Assembly (NCBI GenBank): GCA_963678565.1 | Contig: OY782875.1 | Coordinates: 310,001 to 374,000 of the forward strand | DNA from: SKHV01 sp963678565 | Lineage (GTDB): Bacteria; Bacteroidota; Bacteroidia; Bacteroidales; Prolixibacteraceae | Direction of reading: 5' to 3' | DNA length: 64,000 nucleotides | Shown here: positions 55,214 through 61,440 of the stretch, one piece after another | How positions within the stretch are numbered: position 1 is the stretch's first letter | Layout of the letters: every line of letters starts with the position of its first letter | Notes under the pieces: model-generated | The model's input: the letters and a program-made list of their open reading frames with translations, nothing else | Told to the model about the DNA's origin: nothing | The model's database searches: none | Made by a program: the position numbers and the translations under genes

Positions 55214-55240
55214 ATTAATAGGGTATTAATATCTATTAAT
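55214..55240. promoter_or_regulatory. palindromic operator-like site upstream of ablA
   Basis: An 8-bp inverted repeat attaatag / ctattaat with an 11-nt spacer that itself contains the palindrome tattaata. It lies about 60-85 nt upstream of the ablA start and downstream of the MarR gene. MarR proteins bind AT-rich palindromes of this kind. Binding is inferred. Confidence 0.4.
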
Positions 55241-55267
55241 AGAAGTTTACTTAGGTGATGTGGAGTA

Positions 55268-55771
55268 CTATTCTTCGGATTTTTGTTGCGTTAAATGCTC
55301 GTCTAGATCGTTGGAAATTGCAATCATTGGGAAGGCATTTAATTCATCTATGTTGAGTAGGTCAATCAAGGTATCGAGGCTTTTTTCAACGTTTAATAGT
55401 TCAGTTCGTTCCAGCTTTTCGAGTTTGCTTGATAATTGTTCGTGTAGCAACGAAGGAATGGTACTTAAATGCTTCTCTCCAGCCGATGTTAAAACAATAT
55501 TAACAATACGTTTATCTCCAGTTTTTGGAAGCCTTGCCAGAAAACCTTTCTTCTCGAGTCGATTGATGATGCCACTTACAGTACTCGGGTTTAGATTCAG
55601 AAAGTTTTTAATTTCGCTTTGTGTTGCTTGATAGTGCGGAGAGCTATTTAAAAAGCTTAAACACAGTACTTGTGGAATACTTACGCCGTATTCCTTTTGA
55701 ATTTTTTTCGATTCAATATCGATCGATCGAACTATTTTTCTGATTTTTATTAAAATATCCGAGACTTCCAT
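55268..55771 (-). CDS. MarR family transcriptional regulator
   Basis: A 167-residue winged helix protein of the MarR type: helix-turn-helix QATQSEIKNFLNLNPSTVSGIINRLEKKGFLARLPKTGDKRIVNIVLTSAG (about 55-105, read in parts) and the usual dimerisation helices at both ends. The gene precedes ablA by 112 nt on the same strand, so it is a candidate regulator of the abl operon, although it could equally control itself or other genes. The ligand is unknown. Confidence 0.88.
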   Translation of the reverse strand: MEVSDILIKIRKIVRSIDIESKKIQKEYGVSIPQVLCLSFLNSSPHYQATQSEIKNFLNLNPSTVSGIINRLEKKGFLARLPKTGDKRIVNIVLTSAGEKHLSTIPSLLHEQLSSKLEKLERTELLNVEKSLDTLIDLLNIDELNAFPMIAISNDLDEHLTQQKSEE

Positions 55772-55802
55772 GCATTAAATTTGAAACTAAAATACAAAAT
55801 GT

Positions 55803-55827
55803 TTTTATAGAGTGCTTTTATAGAGTG
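55803..55827. repeat. tandem 12-bp direct repeat upstream of the MarR gene
   Basis: ttttatagagtg occurs twice (55803-55814 and 55816-55827), one base apart, in the short gap between the ECF sigma gene end and the MarR start at 55771. It could be a regulatory binding site for MarR transcription or a small slippage duplication. Confidence 0.5.
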
Positions 55828-55848
55828 AATTTTAGTGCAGTATTGTGC

Positions 55849-56409
55849 TTAGCAATCGCGATGATAGCAAGCAAGTAGTTTCTTTTGCAAGTTCTTTTTT
55901 GCTCTGAACAATAGCGATTCAACCGACGAAATGGAGAGTTCCATTATTTCTGAGATTTCTTTATAGGATAACTCTTCAACTTTATTTAGTACAAAAGCCG
56001 TGCGTTGGTTTTTGGGAAGCGAATCGATTGCATTGTCCATTATTTTTTTGCGCTGCTGTTCCAGCATTTTTTCGTGTGGTTGTCCAAGGTTGTTATTATC
56101 GTCTGGAATTTCAGGCGTGGATTTATTAATGGATTGAAATAGCCTTTTTCTTTTGTTTGCTCGAAGAAAATTAAGGGATTTATTAACTGCGATGCGGTAA
56201 AGCCAGGTCGAAATTTTTGAATTGGCTCGGAATTTATAAATTGATTGATAAGCTTCAATAAAAACTTCTTGTGCAATATCGTCAGCATCTTCGGTATCGT
56301 GAACAATGCCCAAACAGGTGCGAAATACCATTTGTTGGTACTCGTCAACCAGTTGTCTGAAGGCATTTTCATTACCCTTTTGAAGCTGTTCAATAAAATT
56401 TTCCGGCAT
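55849..56409 (-). CDS. ECF-type RNA polymerase sigma factor
   Basis: A 186-residue extracytoplasmic function sigma-70 factor. Region 2 (about 10-85) has the -10-binding helix DADDIAQEVFIEAYQSI and STWLYRIAVNKSLNFLRANKRKR; region 4 (about 125-180) has LPKNQRTAFVLNKVEELSYKEISEIMELSISSVESLLFRAKKNL read in parts. The protein ends in a Cys-containing tail (CYHRDC). The gene is divergent from the anti-sigma gene; a promoter of the type found in front of its presumed targets precedes it (56436-56462), which implies autoregulation. Envelope or metal stress is a likely signal, from context. Confidence 0.94.
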   Translation of the reverse strand: MPENFIEQLQKGNENAFRQLVDEYQQMVFRTCLGIVHDTEDADDIAQEVFIEAYQSIYKFRANSKISTWLYRIAVNKSLNFLRANKRKRLFQSINKSTPEIPDDNNNLGQPHEKMLEQQRKKIMDNAIDSLPKNQRTAFVLNKVEELSYKEISEIMELSISSVESLLFRAKKNLQKKLLACYHRDC

Positions 56410-56435
56410 CGCAGAACGATATTTTTTAGTTTTAA

Positions 56436-56462
56436 GACACCATTACTCAAAAAAACTTGTGC
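56436..56462 (-). promoter_or_regulatory. ECF promoter P1 (sigma gene)
   Basis: On the minus strand: GCACAAGTTTTTTT, 8 nt, GTGTC. From CAAG to GTGTC the spacer is 15 nt and the GTGTC ends 26 nt before the sigma ATG at 56409. Same architecture as P2 (56489) and P3 (57619). Confidence 0.7.
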
Positions 56463-56488
56463 TTTTTTTGAAAATAAATTGAAAACTG

Positions 56489-56515
56489 GCGCAAGTTTTT
56501 GAAGTTGTTTGTGTC
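56489..56515 (+). promoter_or_regulatory. ECF promoter P2 (anti-sigma gene)
   Basis: GCGCAAGTTTTT, 10 nt, GTGTC; spacer from CAAG to GTGTC 15 nt. The GTGTC ends 22 nt before the anti-sigma ATG at 56538. It faces P1 in the 128-bp divergent region. Confidence 0.7.
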
Positions 56516-56537
56516 AAATAGACAAATTACAGAAAAA

Positions 56538-56954
56538 ATGGATTGTAAAGAAGTTAAATCAAATATGATATTCGATCTCGAAAAATCTTTATCGGGCGAT
56601 AAGTCTCAATTGCTTAATAAGCATATAAATGATTGTCCTTCGTGTGCAGCCGAATATGAATTTCTGAAAGCAACTTTTGCATCGCTCGATACAGTAAAAT
56701 CTGTTCAAGTGAAACCGTATTTGTTTACCAGAATTAAATCGAGGATGCAAAAGAACAGGGTGCTTTCTCAAAAATGGGTTTTAAATCCTTTGGCAATTGC
56801 ATCGGTTTTGGTTGTGGGATTGCTGATTGGAACCATGCTAAGCAAAGTAACTAAAAACACGATCCAAAATAATGTTACTGCAGATTACGACGTTGCTGCA
56901 CTTTTTAACGATGCCAATTTAGAGACAGCTGAATTTTACCTTTTAAATGATTAG
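56538..56954 (+). CDS. zinc-finger (ZAS) anti-sigma factor
   Basis: A 138-residue membrane anti-sigma factor. The cytoplasmic N-terminus carries the HxxxCxxC motif (His29, Cys33, Cys36; HINDCPSC) and an extra Cys3, followed by a transmembrane helix (about 85-103, LAIASVLVVGLLIGTML) and a short periplasmic end. The ATG at 56538 is used because an upstream in-frame start would lie within promoter P2. It sits opposite the sigma gene and is followed 5 nt later by a Spy-like gene. It probably holds the ECF factor at the membrane until a signal releases it. Confidence 0.85.
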   Translation: MDCKEVKSNMIFDLEKSLSGDKSQLLNKHINDCPSCAAEYEFLKATFASLDTVKSVQVKPYLFTRIKSRMQKNRVLSQKWVLNPLAIASVLVVGLLIGTMLSKVTKNTIQNNVTADYDVAALFNDANLETAEFYLLND

Positions 56955-56959
56955 TTGAT

Positions 56960-57529
56960 ATGCGCCTTTCTACAAAATCGATTCTCATCATTATAATTGT
57001 GTTTTTGCTTGGTACAAACATCGCGAGTTTTATCACCTTGTCGAATCATATTAAAGAGGTGCATCAATCACAAAATCAGGAGATAAAAATTCCGAGTTCG
57101 CAAGTTGGTCAATTTTTTAAAAGCGAATTAAGTTTGTCCGAAGATCAAGCAGTCTTGTTTCGAAAATACCGAAGAACCTACAATCAAAGCGCCAACCATG
57201 TTTTGCACAGCATGGAAACTATTCGTGAGAAGATGGCTGCAGAGTTAAAATCATCTAATCCTGATCGTGAGAAGCTTAATGCTTTTGCAGTTCAATTAGG
57301 TGATAAGCATAAAGTGCTGAAGGAATATACTTTCGACTATTATTTCAATTTGCAAAGTGCGCTTGAAGCGGATCAACAAGAAAAAATGATCGATATTTTT
57401 CAGGCGATGCTTACTGAGCAAGGTTACGTAAAAACACCCTCTGGAAATCGGCAAGGAAAAGGCAATCGCGGTGGAAAAGGTTTTCGAAGAAATAATGAAG
57501 TGATTAGCGATTCAATTAAAAACGATTAA
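56960..57529 (+). CDS. membrane-anchored Spy/CpxP-like periplasmic protein
   Basis: A 189-residue protein with an N-terminal hydrophobic helix (ILIIIIVFLLGTNIASFI) that may be a signal or anchor, then an all-helical Spy/CpxP-type domain: FFKSELSLSEDQAVLFRKYRRTYNQSAN (LSxxQ motif near residue 58), a middle METIREKMAAELKSSNPDREKLNAF, and YYFNLQSALEADQQEKMIDIFQAML. It ends with SGNRQGKGNRGGKGFRRNN, a Gly/Arg/Lys-rich tail. It resembles periplasmic heavy-metal sensors (CnrX, ZraP). It is 5 nt after the anti-sigma gene, so a sensor or partner role in the ECF circuit is inferred. Confidence 0.8.
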   Translation: MRLSTKSILIIIIVFLLGTNIASFITLSNHIKEVHQSQNQEIKIPSSQVGQFFKSELSLSEDQAVLFRKYRRTYNQSANHVLHSMETIREKMAAELKSSNPDREKLNAFAVQLGDKHKVLKEYTFDYYFNLQSALEADQQEKMIDIFQAMLTEQGYVKTPSGNRQGKGNRGGKGFRRNNEVISDSIKND

Positions 57530-57618
57530 TTCGATCCGGAAAGGCCAGCTGGGATACTTCTTATTTGAAAAATACCGAAGTGAAAAAGCGATCTATTTTA
57601 GATAAAAATAAATTAAGT

Positions 57619-57646
57619 GCGCAAGTTTTTCAAAACCAATGGTGTC
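57619..57646 (+). promoter_or_regulatory. ECF promoter P3 (Spy-like/DUF2202 pair)
   Basis: GCGCAAGTTTTT, 11 nt, GTGTC; spacer from CAAG to GTGTC 16 nt. The GTGTC ends 37 nt before the ATG at 57684. The first 12 bases are identical to those of P2. Confidence 0.7.
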
Positions 57647-57683
57647 ATATCTCTGAAATCAAAAATTTAAAAATAATAAAACC

Positions 57684-58196
57684 ATGAAAAAAGTAATTTC
57701 AAAATTAGTATTGGTATCATTTTCAATGTTCCTTTTGTTGTCTGTTAGTGCATTTAAAGGAGATAGCAATCGAAATTCAAAACAGAACAATGGCAATGCA
57801 GGTAGTTGTTTGTCTAAAATTAGTGGATTAACTGGTGAGCAAAAAACTGCGATTGCAGAACTTGAAACTCAGCATCAGAATTTTATCGATGCATTAAAAG
57901 AAAAAAGAAGAGCAACAACCGATGTAGCTAAAAAGGCAACTATCAGAACACAGATGCTTGATTCTAAGGCAGCACATCAATTGGCCGTAAAAGCACTTTT
58001 GAACGAAAAACAAAAAGCCGAATTTGATCTTTTACAAAACCAAAATCAAGTAAGGAATCAAAATGCTGGAAACACAGGAAAAGGTAAGAAGCTTAAGAGT
58101 GGGAATAAAGGCAATGGCAACGGCGTGAAAAAGAAAGATGGATCTGGAAAATGTAACGGAAATTGTTCGGGAAATAAACCATGTAAAAAGCAATAA
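57684..58196 (+). CDS. secreted Spy-like protein with cysteine- and glycine-rich tail
   Basis: A 170-residue protein with a signal peptide (LVLVSFSMFLLLSVSAFKG). The middle is a helical Spy/CpxP-like region with the LTxxQ motif: LTGEQKTAIAELETQHQNFIDALKEKRR, then MLDSKAAHQLAVKALLNEKQKAEFDLL. The last 45 residues form a low-complexity tail of Gly, Asn and Lys with three cysteines (GKCNGNCSGNKPCKKQ), which could bind metal. It has its own ECF-type promoter and is followed 2 nt later by the DUF2202 gene. Function not known; periplasmic metal handling or chaperoning is a fair guess. Confidence 0.8.
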   Translation: MKKVISKLVLVSFSMFLLLSVSAFKGDSNRNSKQNNGNAGSCLSKISGLTGEQKTAIAELETQHQNFIDALKEKRRATTDVAKKATIRTQMLDSKAAHQLAVKALLNEKQKAEFDLLQNQNQVRNQNAGNTGKGKKLKSGNKGNGNGVKKKDGSGKCNGNCSGNKPCKKQ

Positions 58197-58198
58197 TC

Positions 58199-58990
58199 AT
58201 GAAAACTATGACAATATTATTATCACTTTTTGTATTCCTTTTCACTTCATGTGAATCAAACGATGCAATTGAAACACAAGCTGCTCCAGCAGAGTATTAT
58301 GAGTATGTTGAAACCGTTGAGGCAATAAGTCAAGACTGTATCGATTCGGTGCTAACAATCACATCTGCCGATTCTTTAACACAGTTTGATGTCGATGGAC
58401 TTTTATTGATGCGCGAGGAAGAAAAACTAGCACGTGATGTTTATGCTTATTTCTATGAGCAATATGAATTAAAAATCTTCAGCAACATTACAGCTAGCGA
58501 AGAACGTCATGCTGCTGCAGTACTTTATTTGCTCGAATCTTTTGGCATTGAAGATCCAATGCAAGAAGAAGTAGGAGTTTTTGCAAATGAAACATTACAA
58601 GAATTGTACACCAGTCTAACTGCTGCAGGAACAACTATCGAAGAAGCACTAGCAACTGGTGCCTATATCGAAGAATACGACATAGTTGATTTGGAAGAAC
58701 TTATCGAAGCTACTGAAATCGCTGCGATTGAAAGGGTTTACGGAAACTTATTAGCTGGTTCTGGGAATCATCTTCGAGGTTTTGTTCGCACTTTGGGTAA
58801 CTATGGAGTAAGTTACGAACCACAAATACTTTCGGTAGAAAAATTTGACGAGCTTATAGCCGATAGCAACAGTTGTGGACAAGGCAATCGTCAAGGTCAA
58901 GGGAAGCAACAAAATAGTATGAATGGACAAAATGGAAATGGAAGCAGAGGCGAAAATGGAAACGGACAAGGATATCGTGGGGGTAAGTAA
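58199..58990 (+). CDS. DUF2202 ferritin-like lipoprotein with Gly/Asn-rich tail
   Basis: A 263-residue lipoprotein (lipobox FLFTSCES, Cys18). Residues about 65-225 match DUF2202, a ferritin-like four-helix fold: LLLMREEEKLARDVYAYFYEQY (carboxylates at 73-75), ITASEERHAAAVLYLLESFG (Glu101, Glu102, His104), YDIVDLEELIEATEIAAIERVY and NHLRGFVRTL. These Glu/His residues are placed as in di-iron proteins. The end is a Gly/Asn/Gln/Arg-rich tail (CGQGNRQGQGKQQNSMNGQ and further). It is 2 nt after the Spy-like gene, so one ECF-controlled transcript. Iron or redox handling outside the cytoplasm is inferred. Confidence 0.85.
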   Translation: MKTMTILLSLFVFLFTSCESNDAIETQAAPAEYYEYVETVEAISQDCIDSVLTITSADSLTQFDVDGLLLMREEEKLARDVYAYFYEQYELKIFSNITASEERHAAAVLYLLESFGIEDPMQEEVGVFANETLQELYTSLTAAGTTIEEALATGAYIEEYDIVDLEELIEATEIAAIERVYGNLLAGSGNHLRGFVRTLGNYGVSYEPQILSVEKFDELIADSNSCGQGNRQGQGKQQNSMNGQNGNGSRGENGNGQGYRGGK

Positions 58991-59046
58991 ATTCTAATAC
59001 CAATTGTTGAACACAATTTTCAGCAATAAAAGTTAGTAATTTGATT

Positions 59047-59084
59047 AAAAAGTTGGGTTCAATTAACGGCCCAACTTTTTTATT
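59047..59084 (+). terminator. terminator of the Spy-like/DUF2202 transcript
   Basis: A perfect 11-bp stem, aaaaagttggg (59047-59057) with cccaacttttt (59070-59080), with a 12-nt loop and a T-rich end. It can act in both directions. Confidence 0.85.
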
Positions 59085-59275
59085 GTTAATATTTTACTGT
59101 AAAAAACCTGATTCATATTCCGCTTCTAAATGTTTATTCAAACGAATAAATATTTGTTTACCTGACTAATTGACTTAAATACAGCTTATTTACGTATCGT
59201 TTTTCTCCAAAACCTAAGAAACTTTAATTGAAAAATATGCTTTCATTGTAATTGCATAATATCTGAACATAAACC

Positions 59276-59306
59276 TTTGACATATACATTTTAATCTCTA
59301 TTTTCG
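59276..59306 (+). promoter_or_regulatory. promoter of the DUF349 gene
   Basis: TTTG (59276-59279), 19 nt, then tattttcg (59299-59306), which fits TAnnTTTG with one mismatch. It lies 58 nt before the start codon. Confidence 0.6.
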
Positions 59307-59364
59307 TAAAGGTCTAGAAAGACATGTACTTAACATTTTTGTTGCACTCATAACCATCATTACA

Positions 59365-61323
59365 ATGGAAGCTAAAGACGATAAGAACTACGAAACTCAA
59401 AATGAGTTGAACACTTCTGAGAACACCGAAAATTCATCAGAAGAATTAAAAACTGAAGCAGTAGAAAGCTCAATTGAAAAGGAAGAAATTGTTGAGCCCG
59501 CTGAAGAAACTACGGAAGAAACAGTTGAAGACAAAACGGAGGTAAAGGAAGAGGCTGAAAAAGAAACTGAGCCCGAAAAACCTGAAGTGGAAATAATTGA
59601 TTATTCCAATCATACCGAAGTTGAATTAATCAATGAACTTCGCAGTTTACTCGAGGAAGATGATTTTGAGAAACTTAACCAGCGAGTTGAGTTGATTAAA
59701 ATTCAGTTCTACAAAAAGCACAATGCGAATCTTCAGGAACAAAAAGCAGCTTTCGTTGAAGCAGGAAATGAAATCAATGAGTTCAAACCCGACGAAGATA
59801 TTTACGAAACCGATTTTAAAAGCTTGTATAATCAGTTTCGTCAGTTAAAGTTTAAGCACGCTAAAAATATTGAAGGCGAAAAAGAACAAAACTTAAAACT
59901 GAAGTACGAGATAATAGAAGAGATTAAAAACTTAGTTAATAGCGAAGAAACTATTAACAACACTTTTAACGAATTTCAAGAGTTGCAAGAGCGTTGGCGC
60001 AATGTTGGTTTGGTACCACAATCGAGTTTAAAAGATCTTTGGAAAACCTACCATCACCACGTTGAGAACTTTTACGATTATATTAAAATCAACAAAGAAT
60101 TACGCGATCTTGACCTCAAGAAGAATATGCAGGCCAAGATCAAGTTGTGCGAAAGAGCCGAAGCTTTATTAAGCGAGCCATCGGTAATAGGTGCATTTAA
60201 TGCCTTACAAAAATTACACGATGAATGGCGCGAAATTGGACCAGTACCTCGTGAAAATAAAGAGGAATTGTGGGAACGATTTAAAGCCGCAACCAAAGAA
60301 ATCAACCGAAATCATCAAGAGTTTTTTGAAAGTCGTAAAAAATCGCAAAAGAAAAACTTGGAAGCCAAAGCTGCACTTTGCGAAAAAGTTGAAGAGATGC
60401 TAACGCTTGATTTGAAAAACCATAAAGAGTGGGAAGAAAAATCGGAGGAAGTAATTAGTATTCAAAAGTTTTGGAGAACCATTGGTTTTGCACCAAAAAA
60501 AGATAACAATTCAATTTACGATCGTTTCCGAAAAGCTTGTGATGCTTTTTTCGATAAAAAACGTGAGTTTTATGCCGAACACAAAGAAGCTCAAGTGAAC
60601 AACCTACAATTAAAGCTCGATTTGTGTAATCAGGCCGAAGCTTTGCAAGATAGCACCGACTGGAAAAAGACTACCGATTTATTAATTTCAATTCAAAAGA
60701 AATGGAAAGAAATTGGTCCGGTTCCTCGCAAACATTCCGACGCAATCTGGAAACGATTTAGAGCGGCATGTGATCATTTCTTTAATCAGAAATCTGAATT
60801 CTTTAGCGAAAAGGATAGCGAACAAGAAGAAAATCTTCAACTTAAAAATAATTTAATAGCCGAAGTTGAAGCCTTCAAAGTTTCGAATGACGAAAAAGCT
60901 GATTTTGAAAAATTGCGCGACTTTCAACGCCGTTGGGCCGACATTGGACATGTGCCAATTGCCAATAAAAATGAAGTCAACAAGAAATTCCGCGATATCA
61001 TTAATTCACAGTTCGATAAGCTTCGTGTAGAAGATAAAGATCGTAATTTGTTGAAATTCCGAAGCAAGGCAATGGAGATGAAATCCTCTCACCGTGGCGA
61101 AAATCGCTTGTATTCCGATCGCGATAAGTTAGTTGGTCGAATCAAACAAATCGAAAGCGATTTAATCACCCTGAAAAATAATATTGGATTTTTCGCTAAT
61201 TCAAAAGGAGCCGAAGCACTCATAAAAGATGTGGAACGAAAAATTGCCAAAAACGAAGAGCAAATCGTTTATTTGAAGGATAAAATTAGGATCATAGACG
61301 AAGTCGAAGATCAAGAAGATTAA
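59365..61323 (+). CDS. DUF349 repeat protein with acidic N-terminus
   Basis: A 652-residue cytoplasmic protein. The first 90 residues are almost entirely Glu/Thr/Lys/Val and likely disordered. Then follow five DUF349 repeats, recognisable by their W-x-x-[IV]-G-x-x-P core: WRNVGLVP (about 208), WREIGPVP (about 287), WRTIGFAP (about 369), WKEIGPVP (about 446) and WADIGHVP (about 525), each followed by a helical FxxxxxxFFxxK segment. A coiled coil closes the protein (ENRLYSDRDKLVGRIKQIE in part). DUF349 proteins are widespread in Bacteroidota and have no settled function. It has its own promoter and terminator. Confidence 0.9.
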   Translation: MEAKDDKNYETQNELNTSENTENSSEELKTEAVESSIEKEEIVEPAEETTEETVEDKTEVKEEAEKETEPEKPEVEIIDYSNHTEVELINELRSLLEEDDFEKLNQRVELIKIQFYKKHNANLQEQKAAFVEAGNEINEFKPDEDIYETDFKSLYNQFRQLKFKHAKNIEGEKEQNLKLKYEIIEEIKNLVNSEETINNTFNEFQELQERWRNVGLVPQSSLKDLWKTYHHHVENFYDYIKINKELRDLDLKKNMQAKIKLCERAEALLSEPSVIGAFNALQKLHDEWREIGPVPRENKEELWERFKAATKEINRNHQEFFESRKKSQKKNLEAKAALCEKVEEMLTLDLKNHKEWEEKSEEVISIQKFWRTIGFAPKKDNNSIYDRFRKACDAFFDKKREFYAEHKEAQVNNLQLKLDLCNQAEALQDSTDWKKTTDLLISIQKKWKEIGPVPRKHSDAIWKRFRAACDHFFNQKSEFFSEKDSEQEENLQLKNNLIAEVEAFKVSNDEKADFEKLRDFQRRWADIGHVPIANKNEVNKKFRDIINSQFDKLRVEDKDRNLLKFRSKAMEMKSSHRGENRLYSDRDKLVGRIKQIESDLITLKNNIGFFANSKGAEALIKDVERKIAKNEEQIVYLKDKIRIIDEVEDQED

Positions 61324-61331
61324 TCAAAAAT

Positions 61332-61358
61332 GGCTTGTCAAGTTGGCAAGCCTTTTTT
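61332..61358 (+). terminator. terminator of the DUF349 gene
   Basis: ggcttg (61332-61337) pairs with caagcc (61347-61352), followed by six T. It begins 9 nt after the stop codon. Confidence 0.75.
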
Positions 61359-61377
61359 GTTTTAGAAATAAGTGTTT

Positions 61378-61405
61378 TTTGATTAAACCATTTCACTTAT
61401 CTTTG
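61378..61405 (+). promoter_or_regulatory. pyrG promoter
   Basis: A -7 element tatctttg (61398-61405) fits TAnnTTTG exactly; a TTTG at 61378-61381 is 16 nt upstream, slightly closer than usual. It lies 36 nt before the TTG start of pyrG. Confidence 0.6.
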
Positions 61406-61440
61406 TGGCTTCAAATTCAAACCATTAAAACAGTTGTAAA

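Larger units (their letters stand above)
58991..59364. other. intergenic region with terminator and promoter
   Basis: 374 bp without a gene. It holds the terminator of the DUF2202 transcript (59047-59084) and the promoter of the DUF349 gene (59276-59306). Between them the sequence is AT-rich with nothing else recognised. Confidence 0.6.

Noticed and set aside
56040..56450. 136-codon frame on the minus strand overlapping the ECF sigma gene
   Set aside because: The overlapping frame encodes a complete sigma factor with regions 2 and 4; this one has no recognisable content and starts in promoter P1.
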